This document shows, one piece after another, positions 18,159 through 27,569 of a stretch of 64,000 bases of DNA (its first letter is position 1; every line of letters starts with the position of its first letter). Made by a program: the position numbers and the translations under genes. Origin of the DNA: Xanthomonas dyei (lineage in GTDB: Bacteria; Pseudomonadota; Gammaproteobacteria; Xanthomonadales; Xanthomonadaceae); NCBI RefSeq assembly GCF_002939865.1, contig NZ_MDEE01000010.1, positions 1 through 64,000 on the forward strand, written 5' to 3'. Below the pieces are notes generated by a model. That model searched no databases. It was not told the origin of the DNA and saw only the letters and a list, made by a program, of their open reading frames with translations.

Positions 18159-21100
18159 GTGATTCGATCCGTCATTGCACACGCCAGCCTGCTCGCATCG
18201 CTCTTCGTTTTGACGCCGCTGATGGCCCAGGCAGACACGCCACCCGCGTTCTTCACCTCGTTTGAGCGCGGAGAACCTGCGCCGGCCACGGATGCGACAC
18301 AGCGCCTCAGCGTGACTGTCGGCACCGGCCCCAACGCCCCCTTCGCCGCCAAGCCAGATGCGGGCTACAGCGGCACCCATACCTTGCGCTACAGCCTTGC
18401 CGGCGCACACCACCGCATCCGTCTGTTCAGCACCGATATCGCGGTCGGTACGGACACCACGCTGTCGTGGATGGTGCTTCCCGAAAGCGTCGGCAACGAT
18501 CATGTTGCCTCGACCTATGTGTCGCTGGATCTGGTCTTCGACGATGGCACGCGGTTGTCGGCGAGCCAGGCGCACGACCAGCATGGCGTGGCGATAGGCG
18601 CGCGTGCGCAAGGGCAGTCGAAGACCTTGTACCTGCAGCAGTGGGCACGCAAGCAAGTACGGTTAGGCGATGTGGCCGGCCTGCGCGGGCGACGCGTGCG
18701 GGCGATCGAGCTGGAGCTCGCGCCGCCTGCGGGCGCAGCCGCTGCCGGCTGGATCGACGACATCGCGCTGGGCGATGTGCCGCTGCCGACGCCGACACGC
18801 CCCTCGGATTGGGTATTGACCACGCGGGGTACGCAATCCAATGGCACGTTTTCGCGCGGCAACAATTTCCCGGCGACGGCGGTGCCGCATGGGTTCAACT
18901 TCTGGACGCCGGTGACCGATGCGGGAACGCTGACCTGGCTGTACCGCTGGAACGAGCAGAACGATGCCGATAACCGGCCACGCCTGCAGGCGCTGGCGCT
19001 GAGTCATCAACCCAGTCCGTGGATGGGCGACCGGCAGACCTTTCAAGTCATGCCCTCGCTCGGCGCGGGTGTGCCCGAAGCCGATCGCGGCAAGCGTGCG
19101 CTGGCGTTTTCGCATGCCAATGAAGTGGCGCGCCCGTACCGCTACGCAGTGCAGTTCGACAATGGCCTGCACGCCGAGATCGCACCGACCGACCACGCCG
19201 CGCTGTTCCGCTTTCGTTTCCCGGATCACGGCGATGCCAATCTGCTGTTCGACAATGTGGATGCGCGTGGCGGGCTGCGTCTGGATGCCGCGACGCAGAC
19301 GCTGTCCGGTTACACCGATGTGCGCAGCGGGCTGTCGACCGGTGCGACACGCATGTATGTATATGCGAGCTTCGATCGGCCGTGGACGTCTAGCGGCCGC
19401 ATCGATACCGGGCGGCCCACCGGGTGGATCAAGTTCGATGCAGGCGACGCGCGTCAGGTGCAGATGCGCATCGCCACCTCGTTGATCTCGCTGGAACAGG
19501 CCAGACACAACCTGGCATTGGAAATCGCACCGCACGCGTCGTTCGAGCAGATCGCCGCGCAGGCGCAGGAGGCGTGGGATGCGTTGCTGGGGCGGTTCGA
19601 TGTGCCCGATGCGACTGCCGACCAGAAGACCACGCTGTATTCCAATCTGTATCGGCTGCATCTGTACCCGAACTCCGCGCATGAAAACGCAGGGAATGCA
19701 GACGCACCCGACTGGCGTTACGCAAGCCAGAACAGCTGGTCGGACGACAACATCGACGGTAGCGCGGTGCGCAGTTTTGCGCCGATCCGCGATGGCCGGG
19801 TCTACGTCAACAATGGACTGTGGGACACCTTTCGCACCGCGTGGCCGGCGTATGCGCTGTTTGCGCCCGACGCTGCCGGAACCTTTGTGCAGGGCTTTAT
19901 CGAGCAAGCGCGTGCGGGGGGATGGATTGCGCGTTGGTCTTCGCCGGGCTACGCCGACCTGATGGTCGGTACCAGTTCGGACGTGGCGTTTGCCGATGCC
20001 TGGCTCAAGGGCGTGCAGGGCTTCGACCCGGCAGAGGCGTACGCCGCTGCGCTCAAGAACGCCACCGTGGTGGCGCCGGATCGTCACGTAGGCCGCAAAG
20101 GCACGGCGCGTTCAACCTTCCGCGGCTACGCCGATACCGACACGCACGAAGGCATGTCGTGGTCGATGGAAGGCGCGCTCAACGACTTCGGCATCGCCAA
20201 CATGGCCGATGCATTAGCCAGACAGGCGACCAACGCGCACATGCGCGAGCGCTATGCGACCGAGGCGATGTATTTCCGCCAGCGTGCGGCCGGGTATTCG
20301 GCACTATTCGATCCGGCAATCGGGTTTTTTCAGGGGCGAAACGCGGAGGGGCGCTGGCGTGTGGATGCGGCGCACTACGACCCGCGCGTTTGGGGCAATG
20401 ACTACACCGAATCCAGCGGCTGGACGTTCGCGTTTACCGCGCCGCACGATGGCGAAGGGTTGGCCTCGCTCTATGGCGGGCGTGCCGCATTGGCGGCAAA
20501 ACTGGATACTTTCTTTGCCACCCCGGAAACCGCCGAGGCGAAATTCGCCGGCTCTTACGGCGACACCATCCACGAGATGACCGAGGCGCGCGACGTGCGC
20601 ATGGGCATGTATGCGCACAGCAACCAGACCGCGCACCATATTCCGTGGATGTATCTGTTCGCTGGCCAGCCGTGGAAAACCCAGCAACTGACGCGCGAGA
20701 TCCTGTCGCGCCTGTATCTGGGGAGCGAGATCGGCCAGGGCTATGCCGGCGATGAAGACAACGGCGAGATGTCGGCGTGGTATCTGTTCGCAGCGCTGGG
20801 GCTGTACCCGTTGCGCATGGGCACGCCGGAGTATGTGATCGGCTCGCCGCTGTTCAAGCATGCAAAGGTGCGCTTGCCCGATGGCGGCACGCTGGTCGTC
20901 AATGCGCCGCAGAACTCGCCGCAAAATGTTTATGTGCAATCGCTCAAGCTCAACGGCAAGCCGTGGCACAAGACCTGGTTGGCGCATGCGGACATCGCCA
21001 AGGGCGCGACGCTGGAGTTCGTGATGGGCCCCACGCCATCGCGCTGGGGGAGCGGGCCGAACGATGTGCCGCCGTCATTGACGCCAGCGGGGCAGCGCCC

Positions 21101-21509
21101 TGCTCCGCTGCACGATCTGCTGGGTGCCACCGCACGCATTGCGTTGGACGATGGCCGCGATATCGCGGCGCTGCATGATGACGATGCAGGCACGGTCAGT
21201 GCGCTATCGGCCGTGTCGACGTTGACGCTGAGTGGGCTGGAAGCTGGCACGGCGACGCTGTACACCTTGACCAATGGCAGTGCGGCGATTGCTGCAGCTG
21301 GCTGGACGTTGGAAGCACGCACAGCAGGTGGTGCGTGGCGCATGGTCGATCAGCGCAGCGACGAGCGCTTTCAGTGGCCGTTACAGACGCGCCCGTTTCG
21401 GATTGCGACGCCTGGCGCGTATGCGCAGTATCGGCTGCGGCTGGCGCTGCCCGCGCGTGCGCAGCTGGCGGAAATCGAGGTGTTGGGTGCTGCGCCGGAT
21501 GCGCGGTGA
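18159..21509 (+). CDS. Secreted GH92 alpha-mannosidase
   Basis: The 1116-residue protein has a signal peptide (residues 1-22, ending LMAQA), a beta-sandwich N-terminal region, and the (alpha/alpha)6 catalytic domain of glycoside hydrolase family 92. Family signatures include the NSWSDDNIDGS and NNGLWDTFRTAWP segments, the EGMSWSMEG segment and GDEDNGEMSAWYLFAALG (near residue 868). A C-terminal discoidin-like module follows (about 960-1110). GH92 enzymes are Ca-dependent exo-alpha-mannosidases acting on N-glycan mannose. The GTG at 18159 starts right at the signal peptide. No other glycan-degrading gene is adjacent. Confidence 0.92.
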   Translation: MIRSVIAHASLLASLFVLTPLMAQADTPPAFFTSFERGEPAPATDATQRLSVTVGTGPNAPFAAKPDAGYSGTHTLRYSLAGAHHRIRLFSTDIAVGTDTTLSWMVLPESVGNDHVASTYVSLDLVFDDGTRLSASQAHDQHGVAIGARAQGQSKTLYLQQWARKQVRLGDVAGLRGRRVRAIELELAPPAGAAAAGWIDDIALGDVPLPTPTRPSDWVLTTRGTQSNGTFSRGNNFPATAVPHGFNFWTPVTDAGTLTWLYRWNEQNDADNRPRLQALALSHQPSPWMGDRQTFQVMPSLGAGVPEADRGKRALAFSHANEVARPYRYAVQFDNGLHAEIAPTDHAALFRFRFPDHGDANLLFDNVDARGGLRLDAATQTLSGYTDVRSGLSTGATRMYVYASFDRPWTSSGRIDTGRPTGWIKFDAGDARQVQMRIATSLISLEQARHNLALEIAPHASFEQIAAQAQEAWDALLGRFDVPDATADQKTTLYSNLYRLHLYPNSAHENAGNADAPDWRYASQNSWSDDNIDGSAVRSFAPIRDGRVYVNNGLWDTFRTAWPAYALFAPDAAGTFVQGFIEQARAGGWIARWSSPGYADLMVGTSSDVAFADAWLKGVQGFDPAEAYAAALKNATVVAPDRHVGRKGTARSTFRGYADTDTHEGMSWSMEGALNDFGIANMADALARQATNAHMRERYATEAMYFRQRAAGYSALFDPAIGFFQGRNAEGRWRVDAAHYDPRVWGNDYTESSGWTFAFTAPHDGEGLASLYGGRAALAAKLDTFFATPETAEAKFAGSYGDTIHEMTEARDVRMGMYAHSNQTAHHIPWMYLFAGQPWKTQQLTREILSRLYLGSEIGQGYAGDEDNGEMSAWYLFAALGLYPLRMGTPEYVIGSPLFKHAKVRLPDGGTLVVNAPQNSPQNVYVQSLKLNGKPWHKTWLAHADIAKGATLEFVMGPTPSRWGSGPNDVPPSLTPAGQRPAPLHDLLGATARIALDDGRDIAALHDDDAGTVSALSAVSTLTLSGLEAGTATLYTLTNGSAAIAAAGWTLEARTAGGAWRMVDQRSDERFQWPLQTRPFRIATPGAYAQYRLRLALPARAQLAEIEVLGAAPDAR

Positions 21510-21631
21510 GAGGGGATGCTTGCTGGCGTGATCGTTTTTGAGTGATGCGGGATCGCTAGCGTTGTTGCTTGCGTCGTTGATCAGCGTTTCAGTGGGTTGC
21601 AACGCTGATTCGCTGCTGAGGGTGGATCGTC

Positions 21632-21668
21632 CCCTCACCCCAACCCCTCTCCCGAGGGGAGAGGGGCT
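21632..21668. repeat. CCCTCACCCC hairpin element, copy 1
   Basis: The sequence CCCTCACCCCAACCCC leads into a stem CCCCTCTCCC-GA-GGGGAGAGGGG. An almost identical 37-bp copy lies at 48484-48520. It sits between the GH92 gene and maeB and could work as a bidirectional terminator. It adjoins the maeB repeat array. Confidence 0.8.
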
Positions 21669-21739
21669 TTCAGGCAGTGACTGCGCACTGGGTGCTGAGC
21701 GGCTCGATGCCTTGTAGCAACAAGGTTCTCGACAGGGTT

Positions 21740-22046
21740 CCGTCGTTACCCTGTCGACCGAGCGCTTGCCACTTCGGATCAACTGCTCTTTGTCGGCTGA
21801 CTGCTACCACTTCGGATCAACGGCTCCTTGTCGGCTGACTGCTGGCACTTCAGATCAACTGCCCCTTTTCGGCCGACTGTTGGCACGTCGCTCAGCCATT
21901 GCCTCGTCGGCTGATTGCTAGCACGTCGATAGCCGTCGCCTTGCGGCCGACTACCAACACTCGATCAACCATTGCCCTGTCGATCGAATGCTTACCAGCA
22001 CAACCCACTCGTTACCGCATCAACTCAAGCGTTGCCCTTTTCAGCC
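21740..22046 (-). repeat. About eight degenerate ~38-bp tandem repeats derived from the maeB 3' end
   Basis: Read on the minus strand, units of 36-39 bp carry a core like CAGCCGACAAGGAGCCGTTG (unit at 21805-21842). Clear units lie at 21766-21804, 21805-21842, 21843-21880, 21881-21918, 21919-21955 and 21956-21991, with a partial unit near 21740-21765. The maeB end itself (CGGCTGAAAAGGGCAACG then CTTGA, including the stop) has the same core, so the array looks like repeated copies of the gene's terminal codons. No spacers or coding function are evident. Confidence 0.7.
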
Positions 22047-24334
22047 GCCGCTTTTTCTGCATCGCGTTGCCTGCGGATCTGCGCATCCACCGCCGCGATC
22101 GCGGTCATGTTCATCACCCGGCGCGAGGTGGCGCTGGTGGTGAGGATGTGCACCGGCTTGGAGATACCCATCAGGATCGGGCCGATCGCTACGCCGTCGG
22201 TGAACACGCGCACCAGGTTGTAGGCGATATTGGCCGCTTCCAGATTCGGCAGCACGAACAGGTTGGCGCGGCCCTTCAAGGTGCTGTTGGGCATGATCTG
22301 CTTGCGCAGCGCTTCGTCCCAGGCGGTGTCGCCCTGCATTTCGCCGTCGATGTTGAGCTCGGGCTTGCGCTTGAGCAGCGCCTCGCGCACATGGCGCATC
22401 TTCAGCGCGTCGCGCGAGTCGTGGCTGCCGAAGTTGGAGTGCGACAGCAGCGCGATGTTGGGTTCGATACCGAACAACTTGAGGCGATAGGCGGCCTGCA
22501 GGGTGGCTTCGACCACCTGTTCGACAGTGGGGTCTTCCTGCACGTGCGTGTCCAGGAAGAAGAACACGCCCAGCTGGTTGATCACTCCGGTCATCGCCGA
22601 GGTGGAACTCACGCGCGGCTCCAGCGGGATCACGCTGCGGGCGTAGCCCAGCTTCTTGTGGAAGCGCCCCACCACGCCGGACAGCATCGCATCGGCTTCG
22701 CCGCGCGCCACCATCACCGCGGCGATCAGGGTCGGGCGTGAGCGCATCAGCTCCTTGGCAGCAGTGACGGTGACGCCGCGACGTTCGGTGAGCGCGTGGT
22801 AGTACTGCCAGTATTCGTTGAAGCGAGGGTCGTCGAGAATATTGGTGATCTCGAAGTCCACCCCGGCGGTCAGGCGCAGGCCCATGCGTTCGATACGCGC
22901 TTCGATCACGTCCGGGCGGCCGATCAGGATCGGGAAGGCCAGGCCTTCGTCGACCACGTTCTGCACCGCACGCAACACCACTTCTTCTTCGCCTTCGGCA
23001 TACACCACGCGCTGCTTGTCGGCGCGCGCGCGGTCGTAGACCGGCTTCATCATCAGGCTGGTGCGGTAGACGAACTGGCCGAGCTTGTCGCGGTAGGCTT
23101 CCATGTCGGCGATCGGGCGCGTGGCCACGCCCGACTCCATCGCCGCCTGCGCAACCGCCGACGACAGCTCCACCAGTAGACGCGGGTCCAGCGGACGCGG
23201 AATCAGATACTCCGGACCGAAGCTCGGGGTCTCGCCGCCATAGGCCGCGCCCAGGTCGGAGGCCTCGCGGCGCGCCATCGCCGCAATCGCCTTGACGCAG
23301 GCGATCTTCATCTCTTCGTTGATACCGGTGGCACCCACGTCCAGTGCGCCGCGGAACAGATACGGGAAACACAGCACGTTGTTGATCTGGTTCGGATAGT
23401 CCGAGCGGCCGGTGCCGATGATGCAATCCGGACGCACTGCCTTGGCCGCTTCCGGGGTGATCTCCGGGTTGGGATTGGCCAGCGCGAAGATCACCGGCTG
23501 GCGCGCCATCGTGGCGACCATTTCCGGCTTGAGGATGCCGGCCGCCGACAGGCCCAGGAAAATATCCGCACCTTCGACGATTTCGGCCAGGGTGCGCTTG
23601 TCGGTATCGCGGGCGTAGCGCTGCTTGTCCGGATCCAGATCGGTGCGGCCGGTGTGGATCACGCCATCGCGGTCCAGCGCCAGAATGTTCTCAGGCTTCA
23701 GGCCCAGCGAGACCAGCATGTTGACGCAGGAAATACCGGCCGCGCCCATGCCGGTGGTGGCCAGCTTGACCTCTTCGATCTTCTTGCCGGTGACCACCAG
23801 CGCGTTGAGCACCGCGGCGCCAACGATGATCGCGGTGCCGTGCTGGTCGTCATGGAACACCGGGATGTTCATGCGCTCGCGCAGCTTGCGCTCGACGATG
23901 AAGCACTCCGGCGCCTTGATGTCTTCCAGGTTGATGCCGCCGAAGGTCGGCTCCAGGCTGGCGATGATGTCCACCAGCTTGTCCGGGTCGTTCTCGTTGA
24001 TTTCGATGTCGAACACATCGATGCCGGCGAACTTCTGGAACAGCACGCCCTTGCCTTCCATCACCGGCTTGGACGCCAGCGGGCCGATGTTGCCCAGGCC
24101 CAGCACGGCGGTGCCGTTGGTGATGACCGCCACCAGATTGCCGCGCGCGGTGAGTTCGCTGGCCTGGGTGGGTTCTTCGACGATCGCCTCACAGGCGAAG
24201 GCCACGCCCGGCGAATACGCCAGCGACAGATCGCGCTGGGTCAGCATCGGCTTGGTCGCGGTGACCTTGATCTTGCCGGCCGGCTGCTGGCGGTGATAGT
24301 CGAGGGCGGCCTGTTTGAAGTCGTCGTTGGACAT
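22025..24334 (-). CDS. maeB: NADP-dependent malic enzyme with phosphotransacetylase-like domain
   Basis: The 769-residue MaeB-type enzyme decarboxylates malate to pyruvate with NADP+. The N-terminal malic enzyme half (about 1-430) contains [25 protein letters not shown] and the GMGAAGISC nucleotide fold. The C-terminal half (about 440-760) resembles phosphotransacetylase and is usually regulatory. I start at [14 protein letters not shown] (24334); the upstream 33 codons are not conserved in character. It is the neighbour of dctA on the same strand (198 bp), which makes a malate uptake and use pair. Its stop lies at the edge of a tandem repeat array built from its own terminal codons. Confidence 0.94.
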   Translation of the reverse strand: MSNDDFKQAALDYHRQQPAGKIKVTATKPMLTQRDLSLAYSPGVAFACEAIVEEPTQASELTARGNLVAVITNGTAVLGLGNIGPLASKPVMEGKGVLFQKFAGIDVFDIEINENDPDKLVDIIASLEPTFGGINLEDIKAPECFIVERKLRERMNIPVFHDDQHGTAIIVGAAVLNALVVTGKKIEEVKLATTGMGAAGISCVNMLVSLGLKPENILALDRDGVIHTGRTDLDPDKQRYARDTDKRTLAEIVEGADIFLGLSAAGILKPEMVATMARQPVIFALANPNPEITPEAAKAVRPDCIIGTGRSDYPNQINNVLCFPYLFRGALDVGATGINEEMKIACVKAIAAMARREASDLGAAYGGETPSFGPEYLIPRPLDPRLLVELSSAVAQAAMESGVATRPIADMEAYRDKLGQFVYRTSLMMKPVYDRARADKQRVVYAEGEEEVVLRAVQNVVDEGLAFPILIGRPDVIEARIERMGLRLTAGVDFEITNILDDPRFNEYWQYYHALTERRGVTVTAAKELMRSRPTLIAAVMVARGEADAMLSGVVGRFHKKLGYARSVIPLEPRVSSTSAMTGVINQLGVFFFLDTHVQEDPTVEQVVEATLQAAYRLKLFGIEPNIALLSHSNFGSHDSRDALKMRHVREALLKRKPELNIDGEMQGDTAWDEALRKQIMPNSTLKGRANLFVLPNLEAANIAYNLVRVFTDGVAIGPILMGISKPVHILTTSATSRRVMNMTAIAAVDAQIRRQRDAEKAAAEKGNA

Positions 24335-24532
24335 CGGCTGTGTGAGTCTCGAAGGCGCAGGAAAGCTGAATTCTACCCTCCTGCCTGAACAAGGGCCTGT
24401 CGCGCAGCTGTCAGCGCGGCAGGGAGATTGCATGCTGCGGCGCGTCTTGCGCTGCGGCCGCGCTTGCGGTCAACGCAGAACGGCCCTGCATCCCGCCAGC
24501 ATGACCGACGGAATACAGGGCCGTAGGAAACA

Positions 24533-25906
24533 TCAGCGCAGGCTGGCCGGCGCGGTGCCCGGCTGTCCGACCGGCGCCTGCAGCGGCGGCTCGCCGCCAT
24601 CCAGCGCCAGCTTCAGCTGGTCGCGGTCCAGCGCATTTTCCCAGCGCGACACCACCACCGTGGCCACTGCATTGCCGATGAAGTTGGTCAGCGAGCGGCA
24701 CTCGCTCATGAAGCGGTCCACGCCCAGGATCAGCGCCATGCCGGCCACCGGCACTTCCGGCACCACGGCCAAGGTGGCGGCCAGGGTGATGAAGCCGGCA
24801 CCGGTGACGCCGGCCGCGCCCTTGGAGCTGAGCATCGCCACCGCCAGCAACGCGATCTGATGACCGAGGGTCAGCTCGGTGTTGGTGGCCTGGGCAATGA
24901 ACAGCGCCGCCAGGGTCATGTAGATATTGGTGCCGTCCAGATTGAACGAATAGCCGGTCGGCACCACCAGGCCCACCACCGACTTTTCGCAGCCGGCCTT
25001 CTCCATCTTTTCCATCAGCGACGGCAACGCCGACTCCGACGAGGAGGTGCCCAGCACCAGCAGCAACTCGGCCTTGAGGTAGCGGATCAGCTTGAGCACC
25101 GAAAAACCGCACAGACGACACACCAGACCCAGGATCACCAGCACGAACAACAGCGAGGTCAGGTAAAACGAGCCCACCAGCCAGGCCAGGTTGACTAGCG
25201 ATTCCACCCCGTACTTGCCGATGGTGAAGGCGATCGCGCCGAACGCACCGAGCGGCGCGGCGCGCATCAGGATGTGCACCAGCTTGAACACCGGCGCGAT
25301 CAGCGCTTCCAGAAAGTGCAACACCGGCTTGCCGCGCTCGCCCACCAGCGCCAGTGAGACGCCGAACAGCACGGCCACGAACAGCACCTGCAGGATGTTG
25401 GGCCCGGCCAGCTTGCCGTTGACGACCTGGTCGCCGGTGAAGGCGCCGATCAGCGAGTTGGGAATGATGTCCATCAGGAACCCGACCAGGGTCAGGTCGT
25501 GCGACTTCTCGACATAACTCTTGACCGCGCTCTGGTCCAGATCGGCCGGATTGATGTTCATGCCGGCGCCGGGCTGCACCACGTGCGCCACGATCAGGCC
25601 CACCACCAGTGCCAGCGTGGAGAAGAACAGGAAGTAGACCATCGCCTTGCCGAACACTCGGCCCACCGTCTTGAGGTGGGTCATGCCGGCAATGCCGGTG
25701 ACGATGGTCAGGAAGATCACCGGGGCGATGATCATCTTCACCAGCTTGATGAAGGCGTCGCCCAGCGGCTTGAGGCTTTCGGCGAAAGCCGGCTCGAAGT
25801 GGCCCAACAGGGCGCCGAGGACGATGGCCACCACCACCTGGAAATACAGCTGGCGGTAGAAGGGCACGGGCGCCGGCACCGGGCCGGCAGGCTTGCTGAT
25901 GTGCAT
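24533..25906 (-). CDS. dctA: C4-dicarboxylate:cation symporter
   Basis: The 457-residue inner-membrane transporter belongs to the SDF (DctA/GltP) family and imports succinate, fumarate and malate with protons or sodium. It shows the serine-rich [14 protein letters not shown] loop and the [13 protein letters not shown] motif of the substrate/cation site. I start at MHISKPAG (25906), preceded by GGAG at a suitable distance. A perfect 9-bp-stem inverted repeat lies in the leader. A porin is divergent from it and a DctB-like sensor kinase is close by, which supports dicarboxylate-responsive control. Confidence 0.95.
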   Translation of the reverse strand: MHISKPAGPVPAPVPFYRQLYFQVVVAIVLGALLGHFEPAFAESLKPLGDAFIKLVKMIIAPVIFLTIVTGIAGMTHLKTVGRVFGKAMVYFLFFSTLALVVGLIVAHVVQPGAGMNINPADLDQSAVKSYVEKSHDLTLVGFLMDIIPNSLIGAFTGDQVVNGKLAGPNILQVLFVAVLFGVSLALVGERGKPVLHFLEALIAPVFKLVHILMRAAPLGAFGAIAFTIGKYGVESLVNLAWLVGSFYLTSLLFVLVILGLVCRLCGFSVLKLIRYLKAELLLVLGTSSSESALPSLMEKMEKAGCEKSVVGLVVPTGYSFNLDGTNIYMTLAALFIAQATNTELTLGHQIALLAVAMLSSKGAAGVTGAGFITLAATLAVVPEVPVAGMALILGVDRFMSECRSLTNFIGNAVATVVVSRWENALDRDQLKLALDGGEPPLQAPVGQPGTAPASLR

Positions 25907-25929
25907 GACACCACTCCGAAGGAACTGGA

Positions 25930-25949
25930 GGGTGCCTGAGCAGGCACCC
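25930..25949. promoter_or_regulatory. Perfect inverted repeat in the dctA leader
   Basis: GGGTGCCTG-AG-CAGGCACCC is a perfect 9-bp inverted repeat with a 2-base centre, 24 bases upstream of the dctA start. It may be a DNA operator; an RNA hairpin is possible but its 2-nt loop would force the closing pairs open. Nothing else recognisable is seen in the 285-bp divergent gap to the porin at 26192. Confidence 0.5.
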
Positions 25950-26191
25950 GGTGCAGGCATTCTGGGCGCACGTCACAGGCCGGGCCGATAACCCATTGGT
26001 ACTACGCACTGTCGGTGAGCTGAACCTCGCCTTACACTTCAGCCGCGCCGCCACCGGCCGTTAATTCCATTTAACGCAGACACCGACGTTTCTGTGCCGT
26101 CGCCGCCCGGACCTGCGCGCTTGCTGAAGCTGTTCACCGCGACCGCCATGGCAGGACGCCCGACCCCTTTCATTGCCGAAGACCATTCCCT

Positions 26192-27364
26192 ATGCGCCTC
26201 AATCTGCTTGTTCTGGCGTTGGCTATCGCCATCGTCCCCGCCGCTGCCAATGCAGCCACCTCGATCGAAAACTGGCCGACCAAGTACACCTTCGGTGACG
26301 GCACCGAGCTGGGCCTGACCGGCAACTACGCCTACGACGACAACAACTTCTCCGGCGACGACCGCCTGGAAGACCGCAATGATTTCCGCCGCAAGGAATT
26401 CGGCGCCACCATCAAGAAGAAAGGCGTCTACGACGCCATGGTGTATTTCGACTTCGAAGCCAAGCTGTGGCTGGACGTGTTCTATCGCTTCGAGACCAAG
26501 GCGCTGCTGGGCCAGGATTACGGCCGCGTGCGTATGGGCTACATGAAGGTGCCGGTGGGTCTGGAAGCGGTGCAGAGTTCGCGTGCGGGCAGCTTCATGG
26601 AGCTGGGCCTGCCGGTGCAGGCCGTGTTCCAGGGCCGCCGGACCGGCGTGGAATGGACCCTGGAGCGTCCGCAGTACCTCCTGCAGGCCGGCGCGTATGG
26701 CGGCAAGGATCTGCAGGGCGACAACCCGGGCACCACCCAGGCCGTGCATGCGGCATGGACCCCGTTCAAGGCCGAAGGCGACGTGCTGCACCTGGGCATC
26801 GCCGGCTCGGTCGAAAACCCGCGCGGTTTCAGCGACGGCCGCGGCGTGTCCTTCAGCCCGCGCGTGCGCCTGCGTGCCCGCCCGGAAGCCGGTCTGACCG
26901 ACGTGCGTCTGATCGACACCGGCACCATCCTCGATGTGGACCACGTGATCCGCACCGGCGTGGAAGCGGTCTGGATCCATGGCCCGTTCTCGCTGCAGAG
27001 CGAAGCGCTGCGTGCCGAAGTGGCGCGTAATGCCGGCCAGCCGCACTTCATTGCCCAGGGCCAGTACGTGTACGGCACCTGGTCGCTGACCGGCGAGTCG
27101 CGCAGCTATGCCGGCGGCGTGCCGGGCAACATCAAGCCTGCACACGACTACGGCGCCGTCGAACTGACCGCCCGCTACAGCCGCCTGAATCTGGAAGACA
27201 ACAACGTCCACGGCGGCCGTCAGCACGACACCACCATCGGCGCCAACTGGTACCTCACCAGCCACTTCAAGTTCCAGGCCAACTACAGCTGGGTGGATTC
27301 CTCGCGCAACGGCGTGCATGAAACCCCGCATGTGATGGAGCTGCGCGCGCAGGTGCAGTTCTAA
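26192..27364 (+). CDS. OprP/OprO-family outer membrane porin
   Basis: The 390-residue protein has a signal peptide (MRLNLLVLALAIAIVPAAANA) and a 16-strand-type beta-barrel ending in the outer-membrane signature LRAQVQF. Segments such as RRKEFGATIKKKGVYDAMVYFDF and GRVRMGYMKVPVGLE fit the phosphate-selective porin O and P family. Despite the name, substrates vary in this family. Divergence from dctA and proximity to a DctB-like kinase suggest passage of dicarboxylates or other anions. No Pho box is evident upstream. Confidence 0.88.
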   Translation: MRLNLLVLALAIAIVPAAANAATSIENWPTKYTFGDGTELGLTGNYAYDDNNFSGDDRLEDRNDFRRKEFGATIKKKGVYDAMVYFDFEAKLWLDVFYRFETKALLGQDYGRVRMGYMKVPVGLEAVQSSRAGSFMELGLPVQAVFQGRRTGVEWTLERPQYLLQAGAYGGKDLQGDNPGTTQAVHAAWTPFKAEGDVLHLGIAGSVENPRGFSDGRGVSFSPRVRLRARPEAGLTDVRLIDTGTILDVDHVIRTGVEAVWIHGPFSLQSEALRAEVARNAGQPHFIAQGQYVYGTWSLTGESRSYAGGVPGNIKPAHDYGAVELTARYSRLNLEDNNVHGGRQHDTTIGANWYLTSHFKFQANYSWVDSSRNGVHETPHVMELRAQVQF

Positions 27365-27424
27365 GCATCGCTGACGCAATCCAGCGCGCGGGCAATGCAC
27401 AGCCGCACGCTGGTGTGATTCACG

Positions 27425-27499
27425 GGCTGCTGTCGTCTTAGACGGCAGCCGATGTTCCGATACGGCCGCATCCTGTCACGGGTGCGGCCGTTGTCGTTT
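27425..27499 (+). terminator. Double hairpin terminator after the porin gene
   Basis: The first stem is GGCTGCTGTC/GACGGCAGCC (27425-27434, 27441-27450) with one G-U pair. The second is the perfect ACGGCCGCA/TGCGGCCGT (27462-27470, 27483-27491), followed by TGTCGTTT. The second has the better terminator form. Confidence 0.7.
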
Positions 27500-27569
27500 G
27501 GGCGCGCGTGTCTGTCGCGCGATCGAGCGATGGCTGCGCGTGCGGGAGCAGAACGCCATACTTGACGGC

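Noticed and set aside
18663..20087. A 474-codon minus-strand open frame
   Set aside because: It lies antisense within the GH92 gene, whose signal peptide and family motifs are intact.
21740..22024. Possible CRISPR array
   Set aside because: The units are contiguous with no unique spacers, are degenerate and resemble the adjacent gene end.
22041..23426. A 461-codon alternative frame inside maeB
   Set aside because: The product is Arg/Gly/Pro-rich without any domain, while the maeB frame is complete.
25930..25965. Sigma-54 promoter for dctA (GGCAC...GC pattern)
   Set aside because: The GG and GC pairs are eight bases apart rather than ten, and the strand is wrong for dctA.
26039..26191. Pho box upstream of the OprP-like porin
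   Set aside because: No pair of CTGTCAT-like direct repeats at the proper spacing is present.
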